Assembly: GCA_030762935.1 (NCBI GenBank)
Contig: CM060886.1
Coordinates: 37,934,509 to 37,998,508, forward strand
From: Hymenopus coronatus
Taxonomy: Eukaryota > Arthropoda > Insecta > Mantodea > Hymenopodidae
Direction of reading: 5' to 3'
Length of the DNA: 64,000 nt
This document shows positions 1 through 11,704 of this stretch, piece by piece. The position numbers and the translations under genes were made by a program. The stretch's first letter is position 1. The number at the start of each line of letters is the position of its first letter. The notes beneath the pieces are model-generated. The model did not search any database. It was not told the origin of the DNA and saw only the letters and a program-made list of their open reading frames with translations.

Positions 1-823
1 TACATTGTACCCAAAAATTCGATACCAAGATTTCACCAGAAATACATGTTTTGAGACCACCTGAATCCAAAAAAAGCGTTTTTAGAAGAATGTCCGTGTG
101 TGTGTCCGTCTGTATGTGTGTGTGTCTGTGGGCAGCATAGCTCAAAAACGAAAGGTCCGTTAAATACCAAAGTTGGTATTTTAGTTCAGTATCTTCCAAG
201 GATGCGACACCAAGATTTTCAAGAAAATCCCCCCACCCCCAACTACCCTTCACATGGAAACATTTTGAAAATTTTGATTTTCTAAAAAATGGCTCTAACG
301 ATTTTGATTAAAATATCATATAGTAAAGATATACTTGACAAATAATATGTGTATCTTTAATTCTTTGGGAATAACCTCTGGAAAATTATTCTGGATGAAT
401 TTTACGGAATTTTGTGTAACTGGTAAACCGTAAGAGATAGACAAAATCTTACCACACAAAAAATGTAGAGAAAATTAAAACACACCAGTTATATTATAAG
501 CATTTTTTTCGTGGAGTTGATCGTTTTTTAGATACTCCTTGTTTTTGGTTTCAGCTTTAAAACTTATAAATTTCTCACACAGGAATTTAACAATTGCTGT
601 CCATACAAAAAAAAAGAACTTCAGTCGCATAGCAGCCATCTTTTGCTATCACTTTAACCTATGTTATTCCCTTATTTCTCTTCAACTTACAGGGAAGCAG
701 GTAATAAGACTATTTCTGCTAATTTTTTATCACTTAGCATGAAGTAAATAGAAACATAAACTTTTTAACAAACCTTTGTTGCAGAGATATAGAGGAATGT
801 TTGTGAATGTATTACATCAGATT
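1..823 (+). mobile_element. H element copy 1 (cut by window edge)
   Basis: The terminal palindrome is cut off by the window start. The conserved block (CGATACCAAGATTTCACC), a GT-rich tract at about 96-130, the AT-rich body and the end (ATTACATCAGATTTTT) are all present in order. No coding capacity is supported; short frames through it are broken differently in every copy. Confidence 0.9.
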
Positions 824-835
824 TTTTTTATATAT

Positions 836-1085
836 TTCCGAGATATTCCCGGAACTATAATTTTTTTTTTTCAAACGGGAAGTTGCCATTCGTTTCATAT
901 ATTTTTCATTTTACTCCTGGGCATGTAAAGATAAGTCCTACATAGCGTCTAGCCTTAAAAGCGACTTTCGCTTTAGTCTAATGTATTTATTTCTCTTCTA
1001 CTTACGAGAATGTACTAGAACAATTTCTTTAATGCTTAACGGGATTAGTATGCTTTAGATAAAGGAATAATCCTCTGTAAGGATA
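836..1085 (+). mobile_element. H element fragment (right half of an older copy)
   Basis: The stretch resembles the right half of H (gagatattcc, a cgggaagttg-type segment, cttctacttac, and a diverged gattagtatg/agataaaggaataat end). It directly follows copy 1 in the same orientation. The likely reading is that copy 1 inserted into an older H copy whose left half lies outside the window. Confidence 0.6.
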
Positions 1086-1333
1086 ACCCACCAAGACTGC
1101 GGACACCTATGAATAGGCTTAGGAACTAACGCATATTATTCTGTTATACTTATGTTTTGATAACTTTACGTATCACACATTAAACATATTTTATAAGCTA
1201 GAAACATTAAAATTCTATTCACTGTGTAATACTATATCTTATCCTCAATTCTTGTTCCATTTAATCATAACTAATATGTATTTACATACATGAAACACCA
1301 TGTACTACAGAAGAGGATTAAATTAAATAAAAA

Positions 1334-2168
1334 AATCTGATGTGTTCCATTTACATGGCTTTCTCAACATCTCTGCAACAAATTATTGTTAAAAAGCTAA
1401 TGCTTCTATTTACTTCATGATAATTAAGAAAAAAACAGCAGAAAATGTCTTTAGTACTTGCTTCCTTGTAAGTAGAAGCGAAATAAGGAAGCAACATAGG
1501 TTAAAGTGAAAGCCAAAAGCTGGTTGCTATGTGACTGATGTTCCTTTATTTGTATGGACAGGAGTTGACAAATTCCTGTATGAGAAAAGTATGTTTTTTA
1601 AAGCTGAAACCAAAAACAAAGAATATCTAAAAAACGATCAACTCCACGAAAAAAAATTATATAACATAAATTATGTGTTTTAATGTGCTCTACATTTTTT
1701 GTGTGATAAGCTTCTGTCCATCTCTTACGGTTTAGCAGTTATGCAAAATTCCGTAAAAATCATCCAGAATAAAGTAGTCTTCAGAGGCTATTTCCCAGAA
1801 AATTCAAGATATACATATTATTTGTCAGGTAAATATCTTTAATATACGACATTTTAATAAAAAATTTCAAAAATGTTCCATATAAAGTATAGTTTGGGAT
1901 GGGGTGATTTTCTTGAAAATCTTCGTGTCGCATCCTTGGAAGATACCAAACTTAAATACCAAGTTTGGTATTTAACGGTCTTTTAGTTTTTAAGCTATGC
2001 TGTTCACAGACACACACAGGGACCTTTTTCCAGAAATGCTTTTCTTTTGGATTCAGGGGGAACCAAAACATATATTTCTGGTGAAATCCCGATATTGAAT
2101 TTTTGGGTACAATACAAGGCCTTCTCTTTACTCTATGTATATAGAACGTGTAGAGAAAGTTAAAAAGT
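1334..2168 (-). mobile_element. H element copy 2
   Basis: It starts with AAATCTGATGTGTTCC and ends with a GTGTAGAGAAAGTTAAAA arm. The AC tract near 2010 is short (cacacaca). Both termini are present, in reverse orientation to copy 1. Confidence 0.9.
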
Positions 2169-3174
2169 GGCTGGCTAAGGCAGGAACCAAAGGGAATTAC
2201 GCCACACCATAATAATTAGATTCTTCAAAACCCACTGCGCATACTGATTCTGTTGATATGCAGTATAATATATCATTTCCAGAACTTAGCTTTATCTGTT
2301 GTTTCTTTTGCTAGTGAATCCTGTGTACTCCGTTGTTTGCATCTTCTGAAAGGACATCTGTAGAAATTTAAACTTAGAGCGAAATTGCGGTCTACATTTC
2401 GAGTGTCTGATTGCACAAAAGAGCGTCAAGTGAAGAGAGTTCGCATCCTTATGTTAGCCCACTACAATTTCTAAGAGCCCCTGAGGTTTAAAGAAGAACA
2501 CTTAATAGGCTTTTCACACAAATTCAGCACAAGTTGTCGCTTTCAGTTCCGCTCACGTTCTCTGCTTCCAACGAGGATCTCCTTAGCATGCACAAGAGTC
2601 CTTTGTGATTATTCCTTGAAACGTTCTTACATTGGAGGGTCAATTACTGCGGCAAAGTAGGGAGACTGTAAACACATTCATTTGCTTTTTATGTCGGTCT
2701 TTGCCCAAGTAACAACTCTGAAGGGTCATGGAAGTCCTTCCATGCATGTATAACGTCACTGGTGTCATCAGAGCACAGATATTACGTTCCTTCGCAACTG
2801 TGTTCTCAAATATTCTACATAACTATGTAATTCCTGAAGTTCGTCTTTTTCTACCTCGGAATTCTCTTTCAAATAATTCCTCGAAAGAGGAGGCTGAATT
2901 CTCTGTAAAGAGACAGCAATGAAATATTTTACTGCTAAATTACAAAGCTGTACTTAACATGCATATAGGTTAGACTATAGTTTATGTTTATAGCTTACAA
3001 CTTAGGAATTGCCTATAAATGAACTCAAATTTCTTTTACGCTAGCTCTGTATAGGTGCAAAGGTAAAAAGAATAGATACTGTCTTATAAGAAAAACAATT
3101 ATTTGAAATGTGTTCTGACAAGCAATTAGCTAATCTTCAAATTACAGAGCGTTAGATTCTATGGTCTTGAGTCA
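2169..3174. other. Unassigned AT-rich stretch
   Basis: I recognise no repeat, RNA or coding family here. A 64-codon frame at 2728-2922 has no recognisable motif and is most likely chance. Confidence 0.4.
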
Positions 3175-4110
3175 TCTTTCAGCGAGGTTTATTATCCCAC
3201 GATTCAATGTTGTCAAAATTTCTTCCAATTAGAAAATGGGCCATGGATCGAAAAATAAGTGGTGCGAGATCAGGGCTATATGCTGGGTGTAGTAGTAGTA
3301 GTAGTAGTAGTAGTTTTATTCCTCCCAATTGCAGAATATTTTCCATGGTTGTTCGTGCAGTATGGGTCCTGTTACAATATAATTCTATGTAGGTTAGGTT
3401 AACTAATGCTGAGTATCTCCGGCTCAAAATTTCATGATTTCGTTCCAGTTGTTCAGAATGAAGCCCCGCACCAATCGCCCGCCCGTTTGGAACACACTCC
3501 CAGTGAATCTTACCTTCAAAATTTCACCAGACACACATTACTTTGATTTTTTTAACGACGACATTGGCAGGTTTGGGGGGATCAAGCCACTGTTTCGAGG
3601 CATCAGGGTTTCGGCAATATACCCATTTTTCATCACAAGTGACAGTTCTCCTGACAAATCTATTATCCATGGGCTTACGGATAAGCTGACGACATATATC
3701 CACTCTACGTTGAGCCTGTTGAGGTGTCAGCTCATGAGGTACAGATCTACAGCTTCTGTATGATTTTCCAAGTGTCTTAATGTGGCGATACATGTATCTT
3801 TTGATGCAACAAGTTCTTCTGAAGTCCTACGGGTACCTTTTTGCGGATTTTCTCGCAAAACTTGTCATGTATCCTCAATATTTCATACTTAGGTCTTCCA
3901 GAACGTGGTAAATGTTTAGTGTTTTCGTCTCCATTGTTGAAACGTTGGAACCATCGTTGTGCTACACGTTCAGTAACGACGCCTTCTCCTTCCACTTCAC
4001 ATATTTTTGAGCTGCGGCAGCGGCTTTATAATCTTGTTTCCAGTAGTGCTTTAGAAGGACTCTAGTTGAAACTTTGTTATCTCCATTTTGTGATTGTCTA
4101 TTAACAACTG
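3175..4110 (-). pseudogene. mariner-type (Tc1/mariner) transposase pseudogene
   Basis: This is the remains of a transposase that would cut and paste a mariner element at TA sites. Read on the minus strand, the order of family landmarks is kept. An N-terminal helix-turn-helix region comes first (VSTRVLLKHYWK, then after a frame change VVTERVAQRWFQRFNNGDE, SGRP). It is followed by the linker HELTPQQAQRRVDICRQLI, the first catalytic motif TCDEKW (Asp codon near 3633), ASKQWL, and HTAR / HPAYSPDLAP toward the C-terminus. The segments are in different frames, with one shift near 4000-4012 and others around 3790 and 3520. The second catalytic Asp is replaced (CNRTHTAR near 3375), and the segment that should carry the third Asp after SPDLAP is deleted (PLIF). 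A microsatellite has expanded inside it. No terminal inverted repeats were located. By motif similarity it is closest to mori-like mariners, but the subfamily is inference. Confidence 0.88.
3290..3314. repeat. (AGT)n microsatellite inside mariner pseudogene
   Basis: About eight AGT units lie between the sequence for LQLGGIK and HPAYSPDLAP. On the minus strand they read as a run of leucines in frame. This segment has no counterpart in the transposase family, so the array grew after the gene died. Confidence 0.9.
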
Positions 4111-4313
4111 AAGACTGATACATGCTTGCAATGTACGCAACGCTGGCCATGGCACACTGTAAATGGCATTGCCAAACCAAAGAAACCCAATACATTTTCA
4201 GAACATCAAATTAAAAAAAAAAAAAAACGACATTACTTATGAGACAACGTAATAAAATCAGACTTGAAAAACTGAAGAGCTGCGTCCGGACTAGAACAAC
4301 ACATCTTGAGAAC

Positions 4314-4480
4314 AAATTAACAATGAATAGTCTTATTACTTATTTTCTTGAAAGTAGAAGCGAAATAAGAGAGTACAATAGTTGGTTGCTATGTGACTGA
4401 AGTTCCTTTGTTTGTGTGGACATGAGTTGACAAATTTCTGTATGAGAAAAGTATGTTTATTAAAGGTGAAACAAAACAAA
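4314..4480 (-). mobile_element. H element copy 3, left segment (split by nested H)
   Basis: It matches the part of H running from the gcagaaatagtc-like segment to the GAAACAAAAC segment. The missing continuation (AAGGAATATC...) resumes at 5361, after another H copy, so 4314-4480 and 5361-5891 are one interrupted copy. Confidence 0.75.
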
Positions 4481-5362
4481 AAATCTGATGTAATCCATTC
4501 ATATGAGTTTCTCTATATCTCTGCAACACATTTTTGTTAAAAAGTTTATGCTTCTATTTACTTCATGCTAAGTGAGAAAAAATTAGCAGAAATAGTCGTA
4601 TTACTTGCTTCCCTGTAAGTAGAAGCGAAATAAGGGAGTAACAGGGTTAAAGTGAGAGCAAAAGCTGGTTGCTATATGACTGAAGTTCCTTTGTTTGTAT
4701 GGACAGGAGTTGACAAATTCCTGTATGAGAAAAGTATAGGTTTTTTAAGGCTGAAACAAAAAACAAGGAATATCAAATCCACGAAAAAAATGTATATAAC
4801 ATAAATTGTGTGTTTTTAATGTGCTCTACATTTTTTGTGTGGTAAGTTTTTGTCTATCTCTTACGGTTTACCAGTTAAACAAAATTCCGTAAAAGTCATC
4901 CAGAATAAAGTAGTCTTCAGAGGTATTCCCAGAAAATTCAAGATATACATAATATTTGTCAAGTATATATCTTTCATATACGCTATTTTAATCAAAATCG
5001 TTAGAGCCATTTTTTAGAAAATCAACATTTTCGAAAATGTTTCCACGTGAAGGGTAGTTGGGGAGAGGGGATTTTCTTGAAAATCTTGTCGCATCCTCGG
5101 AAGATACTGAACTTAAATACCAAGTTTGGTATTAACGGTATTTTCGTTTTTGAGCTATGCTGCCCACAGCACACAGACACACACACATACACACACATAC
5201 ACACAGACAGACACATACAGGGGCATTTTTTAAAAATGCTTTTCTTGGATTCAGGTGGTCTGAAAACCTGTATTTCCGGTGAAATCTCGGTATCGAATTT
5301 TGGGTACAACGCAATACCTTCTCTATACCCTATGTGCATAGTACGTATAGAGGAAGTAAAAA
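4481..5362 (-). mobile_element. H element copy 4 (nested in copy 3)
   Basis: A complete copy, from AAATCTGATG to GTATAGAGGAAGTAAA, with an ACACAC tract at 5165-5215. It sits inside an older H copy and its ends are therefore well defined: both junctions fall in an A run, with no duplication longer than a few ambiguous A residues. Confidence 0.88.
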
Positions 5363-5891
5363 GGAATATCTAAAAAACGATCAACTCCACGAAAAAAATG
5401 GATATAACATAAATTGTGTATTTTAACGTGCCCTACATGTTTTGTGTAGTAAGGTTTTTATCTATCTCTTACGGTTTAGCAGCTATGCAAAATTCCATAA
5501 ATTTCATCCAGAATAAAGTAAGCTTCAGAGGCTATTCTCAGTAAATTGAACATATACATTTTATTTGTCAGATAAATATCTTTAATATACGACATTTTAA
5601 TCAAAATCATTAGAGCCCTTTTTGAGAAAATCATAATGTTCGAAATGTTTTCTATGTAAAGGGTAGTTTGGGTTGGGGGGATTGGTATTTTACCGACTTT
5701 TCTTTTTTAAGTTATCGTGTTCACAGACACACGGGCACACACATGGACCTTTTTCTGAAAATGCTTTTTTTTTTGGATACAGGGGACCCTAAAACATATA
5801 TTTCCGGTGAAATCTCGGTATCGAATTTTTTGTAGAGTGGAATACCCTCTCTATACACTATGTACATAGTGCGTATTGAGAAAGTAAAAAT
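5361..5891 (-). mobile_element. H element copy 3, right segment
   Basis: It begins in mid-element at AAGGAATATCTAAAAAACG and runs through to the palindrome end (ACTATGTACATAGTGCG) and AAAGTAAAAAT. It continues the fragment at 4314-4480. Confidence 0.85.
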
Positions 5892-6061
5892 GACTTACGA
5901 GGCATTCGTAAAATCACAGCTATTTAGATAATTTTGTACGACATACAAATTGTTTTGATATATATATCCAAATAATATTTCTTAAATATCTTCAGACTCT
6001 TACCAGGTAAAAACGGAAGCAGTAATTAAACTAAATCTTTACTCATCTGCAGCTGTACTAC

Positions 6062-6220
6062 TGAAAACTATATGTACTTCTGAAGCCTTTCAAAGGCAAA
6101 CCTCATTCTACGTTCCGACAAACATGATTTGTAATGCGAAAAGTTTCGTTCCACTTTGCATAATGTGATCGGGGCATATTTGAAATATTGTATCAGTTCC
6201 GTATCAGTAGGTCCCAAGCA
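6062..6220 (-). pseudogene. hAT-family transposase C-terminal remnant
   Basis: The minus-strand frame contains TELIQYFKYAPITLCKVERN followed by FSHYKSCLSERRMRFAFERL and then a stop. The pattern FKYAPIT..VERxFSxYKxxLxxRR is the conserved hAT C-terminal dimerisation region of transposases and their domesticated relatives. Only this end is recognisable. The frame continues upstream to about 6376, but that part (for example VIDKNAKFSVMYHIQAALL) carries no motif I can place. No zinc finger or catalytic core was found nearby. It is probably a dead fragment; whether it was once an exon of a domesticated gene cannot be judged here. Confidence 0.6.
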
Positions 6221-7205
6221 AATAGCATTTGTTGGGATTAAAAGTGCGGCTTGTATGTGGTACATCACACTGAACTTTGCATTCTTATCAATTACACTTT
6301 TCATTTTCATCTTTGTTTCAGGTAGGATGCTGGTGGATTGGTAGATCCGTCTTGACAGTACTTCTACTTGCTGCACAGATTCAGCTCAGCTCCATACCTC
6401 TGGACTGTAACAGTGTGATAGTTGTGGGCACATTTTTGAACAAAATTTCAATCAATAATGTTTCTGTGAAGCTTTTCTGTTAAAAGGCGTTTTACAGTTT
6501 GTATACTATAACTGCCATTGGTTTCTAAAGAAGTACATGAATAAGTACACTGCGAGAAAGTTTACTATGGTTGTAAAACAAGTTAATGTTGTTCACATTC
6601 GAACACAAGAGAAATGTTATTCGCACGCCTTCCTTCCTATCTTCCGACGTAGTTTTGTGTAATGCAGTGATAGCAGCTATTTTGAAGTAATGGGTTGCAC
6701 TCTACGTTGACCTTTGCCCGCGCAAGTAGTGCCGCATGGTATTGTCAAGCCAGACCAGTATTACTTGCATAAGGAAATTCCTAGCTCTGCTTATAATGGC
6801 AGAGACTAAAGGCAGTGCTCGGCATGCCCTAGTGGACAAGGACGGTACTATGACAGAGTTTCAGTTGGTTTATAAGTTTCATTAAGTAATGAACCACGTG
6901 TGGAAGGTTAAGAGCCAGTTTGTTACTCATGTCGTTAGACTGATGTCATTAAGCACGTGGCTTTGTCACTTGATAGTCATTAAGTGATAAAGGGGGTTTA
7001 CTGGTAGAGTGCGTCCAAGCACAGTAGAAACATTCGTGGCTGATATGCCGAAGAACACGGAACGTCGTGGGATCGAAACTCTAAAGAACAACAACGGAGG
7101 AGAAAAAATCAAATAAACGCTACGAAATGTGCTAGTACGGAGACGGTTAAGTGTTGAGGTCGAGGTGGATGTGGGTAAAAAGGGAAAAGGTGAAGAAGAG
7201 TTTAA
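6221..7205. other. Unassigned stretch
   Basis: Mixed-composition sequence with no repeat or coding family that I recognise. A weak B-box-like segment (gtgggatcgaaactc, about 7067-7081) may be a decayed tRNA-like repeat. Confidence 0.3.
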
Positions 7206-7206
7206 A

Positions 7207-8112
7207 TTTTTACTTTCTCTACACTTACTATGTACATAGTCTATAGATAAGGTATTGCACTCCACTCAAAAATTCGATACCGAAATTTCACCGGAAATAT
7301 ATGTTTTAGGGTCCCCAATCTCAAAAAAAAAAAAAAAATAAAAAAAAAAAAGCATTTTCACAAAAAGGTCCGTGTGTGTGTGTGTATGTGTTTGTGTGTA
7401 CGGTCTGTGAACAAGATAACTCAAAAACGAAAAGTCGGTAAAATATTAAACTTGGTATTTAAGTTTGGTATCTTCCAGGGATGCAACACGAAGATTTTGA
7501 GAAAAATCCCCCCACCCCAAACTACCCTTTACATGGAACTTTTATCGAAAATTTCGATTTTCTCAAAAATGGCTCTAACGATTTTGATTAAAATATCGTA
7601 TGGTAAAGACATTTAGCTGACAACTGAAATGTATATCTTGAATTTTCTGGGAATAGATTCTGAAGAGTAGTTTATTCTGCATGAATTTTACGGAATTTTG
7701 AATAACTGCTAAACCGTAAGAGATAGACCAAAACTTACTACACAAATAATGTAGAGCACGTTATAACACACGATTTATGCTATACACATTTTTTTCGTGG
7801 AGTTCATCGTTTAGGAGATATTCCTTGTTTTTGATTTCTGCTATGAAAAACTTATACTTTTGTCGTACAGGAATTTGTCAACTGCTGTCCATACAAACAA
7901 AGAACTTCAGTGACATAGCAACCAGCTTTTGACCATCACTTTAACCTATGGTACTCCCTTGTTTCGCTTCTACTTACAAGGAAGCAAGTAAAAAGACTAT
8001 TTCTGCTAATTTTTTCTGATTAGCATGAAGTAAATAGAAGGATAAGCTTTTTAAGAATAATTTGTTGCAGAGATGTAGAGAGGGTCATGTCAATGGTACA
8101 CATCAGATTTTT
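7207..8112 (+). mobile_element. H element copy 5
   Basis: Full-length copy from TTTTTACTTTCTCTACAC, with the palindrome ACTATGTACATAGT, an A-rich insertion at 7326-7351, a GT tract at 7373-7400, and the end CACATCAGATTTTT. Both termini are intact. Confidence 0.93.
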
Positions 8113-8468
8113 ATTAAACTTTAGGATATTTTGGCGCTTCAAGACATTTTGGGAAACTACAATTTTGGGTTTACATTTCCAAGGGTGTACATTTCCACTA
8201 TGTTTTATGACCAAAATTTTTTCCTTTACTGAGGTTGGTCTGCGGAGGTAGGTTGCTTCATAAGTGGCGGGTTGTTTAATACTTGTTCATTCTTTTAAAG
8301 TCCTATCGATATTCAGCTATTTTTTGGCGATTGCATAGGGACATTATGGAACGTCAAGGACAGCATATAGCATTCACTTTTTAAACATTTGACATCTCAT
8401 TCTCTTTGTGTCTATAAAGAGAAGTTTAAGGTAGCTATTTCTTCAAAATCCGTTCTTGAATCAAATGA

Positions 8469-9033
8469 AATAGATTTTGATTTTCTTAAAAATGGCTCCA
8501 ACGATTTTGATTAAAATATCGTATATTAAAGATATTTACCTGACAAATAAAATGTGAATTTTCTATTTATAGCCTCTGAAGACTACTTTATTCTGGATCA
8601 ATTTTACGGAATTTTGTATAACAGCTAAACTGTAAGAGATGGACAAAAACTTACCACACAACAAATGTACAGCACGTTAAAACACACAATTTATGTAATA
8701 TACATTTTTTTTCGTGGAGTTGATCGTTTTTTTAGATATTCCTTGTGTTTTAGTTTTAGCTTTGAAGAACTAATACTTTTCTCATACCGGAATTTGTCAA
8801 CTCCTGTCCATGCAGACAAAGGAACTTCAGTCACATAGCAACCAACTTTTATCTATCACTTTAAGCTATGCTACTCCCTTTTATCGCTTCTACTTACAAG
8901 GAAGCAAGTAATAAGGCTATTTCTGCTACTTTTTTCTCGATTAGCGTGAAGTAAATAGAAGCATTGACTTTTTAACAATACTTTGTTGAAGAGATGTAGA
9001 GAAAGCCATGTGAATGGAACACATAAGATTTTT
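8469..9033 (+). mobile_element. H element copy 6 (palindrome end missing)
   Basis: It begins abruptly in mid-element (TTTTGATTTTCTTAAAAATG) and continues to ACACATAAGATTTTTT. The left 320 bp or so, including the GT tract and palindrome, are absent. Confidence 0.88.
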
Positions 9034-9036
9034 TTT

Positions 9037-10200
9037 AAATTTAAAAATAAAAAATGTTCAATAAAAACTTAAGAAATTTTTTAAAAACATCATATCGTTC
9101 TTTCTAATAAACAGATGTATTCTATTTTTCATCAATCAACAGTAAAGCTATTGGTGAATATACCTTGAAAATTTTAGCTCACTGTTTTAAATAGTTGCTG
9201 AGATAATGGGTCAAAGTTTAACTTTGGCAGGATAGGGCATTCCAACTCCCCTTAAGTCATAATCCACCACTGAAGATTTTATTCTCGTCCAATCTGAAGA
9301 TTATACTAGATTTCAGCAGTCTGTTTTAATTAATTACATATTATGATCCCTTGTGGGTTTTGCAATTGCCTGAAGTATCTGTGTGTTTGCATAAAGCTGA
9401 ATGTCGCAATACGTGCAAAGCCATGAACCGTTTGAACATGTTTTTTTATACAACACATCTATCTACCCAGCAAAGATAAAATTACTAAATTATTCTTTTT
9501 TCAATATGATACAATGGAAATGCCCCTAATCAAAGCAAATGTATTCCCAATATGTTTAAAGCCATGTGCAAATTAATATCTGTGTTTACTGTCAACCTTC
9601 CATTAAAATGAACGAAGCCCACGGCTTTGTTTCGGGTTTGAATATTTTTCCGCGCTTGTCAAACTTGGCACGCATATGGAAAGGTAGCGATCGATACCTT
9701 TGAATGCCCTTTCTGCTGGTTACAATATTAAAACATCAATCATGTTCCTCTGTGTTCATATTTTGTTTTGGTTTTTGCCAAAACCGCAGCAAGGCAGCTG
9801 GGTATCATCTCTTTGACTGGTTATGGATGGAATTTGGGGTGGGTGCTAAATGATATTGGATATGGCTTGAAATACCCTGCCGCTGGTAATAATGTTTGTT
9901 TGAAACTTATGTGTCATATGTGTGGTGTGATAATAATAATTGTAATAATGTAATATGCCTCGAAAATTTTCAAATTCATAGAAAATTGCACATTATAACT
10001 ATACTGTAAGATGCCGAGTTTATAGCTCTCAAATAGATCCGTTTAAATGAGTGAAGTGATTAACCATAATATACCAAAACCTTCATACCATTAATTTGTT
10101 TGCAAAGGGACAAAATCAATGTATTAATGCAACAAGTGAAATGGGTGTTCACCAATAAATGCGTACAATATATCAACTATGCTACCTAATTTCGATCTTG
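9037..10200. other. Mostly unassigned; possible right end of a TTAA element near 9258
   Basis: AT-rich sequence without a coding family. The segment ...ACTCCCCTTAAG at about 9247-9258 resembles the CCCC-TTAA end seen at 45081-45090, but no matching left end was found, so this is only a hint. Confidence 0.25.
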
Positions 10201-10204
10201 GTGT

Positions 10205-10374
10205 TTATCAAACGTTTCCTTAATCAACTGTGTACTACCTATCTTGAGATCACTTTGTGATTTACCGGGAAACATGCGAGTCAGTTGAGAAATTCAATGA
10301 TCTGCCGGCACGTTGCCATGGTAGCTCAGTGGTAGAGCAACTGGCTAGAGACCGGGAGATCCGTGGTTTAAATC
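10205..10374 (+). mobile_element. SINE family B (tRNA-like unit), left part
   Basis: The linker (cactttgtgatttaccggga, then gagtcagttgagaaattcaa) is followed by a tRNA-like head with box A TGGTAGCTCAGTGG and a box B-like GTGGTTTAAATC. It matches the units at 28.9, 29.2 and 37.8-38.7 kb. It is interrupted by SINE A and resumes at about 10542. The cloverleaf does not close properly, so this is not a tRNA gene. Confidence 0.75.
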
Positions 10375-10377
10375 ATG

Positions 10378-10541
10378 CCGATCTCGGTGGCCGCGCTCGC
10401 TAAAGTGTCTCGCTTTGGCGCTTCGTGGTGCACAGGATCGTGGGTTCGAGTCCCGCCTTGGGCATGGGTGTTTCTGTGGAATACAGCGCCGGAGTCCTGA
10501 CAAGCCTCCGGAACTGTATTTTTATTAAAAAAAAAAAAATC
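10378..10541 (+). mobile_element. SINE family A, tRNA-Leu-like head, inserted in SINE B
   Basis: The head carries CGGTGGCCGCGCTCGC, and box B is GGGTTCGAGTCCC. The conserved tail (GCCGGAGTCC...CCTCCGGAACTGTA) is followed by a poly-A run at about 10526-10539. The same head and tail recur at 40149-40402 and 58954-59230. A short AAATC repeat (10370-10374 and 10537-10541) may be the target duplication. The tRNA-Leu affinity is inferred from the long variable-arm spacing. Confidence 0.8.
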
Positions 10542-10622
10542 TCGGCTATGTCAGAATCTACCCATTCAACTCTTGTTCTACACACGATTTCTGTAAGAAA
10601 ACATTTAAAATTGAGCATCTAG
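10542..10622 (+). mobile_element. SINE family B, right part after SINE A insertion
   Basis: CTCGGCTATG, then a segment like CAACTCTTGTTCTACACACG...TGTAAGAAAAC, matches the sequence that follows the tRNA-like head in the 28.96 and 37.84 kb units. It therefore completes the interrupted unit. Confidence 0.6.
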
Positions 10623-10624
10623 TT

Positions 10625-11700
10625 TCCAAGAGCGCCATTATGCACGCCTGGTGACAAGGCGTTAAAACATCCCCTATAGGAAATGACAGAACCCAGAGTA
10701 CTTTTCTTTCAAGGTATGGATTGTTAGAGGCTAGCATGCTACCCACTACACTAAGGAGGACGATAATAAGACTAAACATAATATAAAATTTCATTTTTGG
10801 AAATGTTATTCATTATTTTATGACCCTGACATATGCAGTTCAAAGTATTTTCACTAAAGATCTGAATCACATGTAAAGATTGTTCTTCTTTGTTTTATTA
10901 TTAAAGTGGATGCTGATTCTCGATCTATTCTTAACAAAACATTCACTAAAGACAATTGTAGTACCAAAACTTTTCGCTGTAAACGATCAATCAAAGTACT
11001 GTTGTCTAGTAGATTGGTGGTAAGGGAGTTGGGACGGTTGCATGATCTTTGCTTTTATCCTTTACTGTCGGGATCTGTAGATCGTTATATAAGATGGCGT
11101 TGAAGAAGCACCATGGGCTTTAGTCAGACAACGAAGAGATCTAAATTCAATTTACATAGGATGATGACTTCACGATTACTCGCAATTCTCCACATTTGGA
11201 TAATATACGTCCATACAATCTAATGATGGTCTTGCATATTAATATTTTGTTGTAGAGGGACAGAGGAGACTGCCTGTTTAGTAGAAATATGGTGTTTCCA
11301 TGTTTGGCTAAACGTAATCCAAAGTATTGATATTAGTTGAAACTTTGTTTCCTTTAAATTCATTGCATGATGCTGCACGACATAAAGAAAACGTGATCTC
11401 GTGAGATTTCCTGTTAAGCCAATATTATTTAGGTGTTACATATTGCGTAAGAGAATCTGGCCATTGGTCTTTTGTAGATTCTTAGAACTAGCTAGTGCCG
11501 TGAGAAACCTGTTTTATATAAAGACTTCATGAAATTGAATTAGCCTTATAGGAGTATCCCAGTTAAATTTCGTCAACTTCAGTGTTGTTGAAGGATTAAA
11601 TTGCGAAGCTTTTTAAAATTCTAATTGTTATGTCTTTTATTTTCAGGTGAGTTCCAGAGAAACAGGACGGAGAAGTAGAGGCAGTAGGATAAGTAAGTTT
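10625..11700. other. Unassigned stretch
   Basis: No recognisable repeat or coding motif in this AT-rich kilobase. Confidence 0.35.
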
Positions 11701-11704
11701 CTAA

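Noticed and set aside
2169..3174. Possible host exon between H copy 2 and the mariner
   Set aside because: Short frames only, no recognisable protein motif, and no paired splice signals that could be defended by eye.
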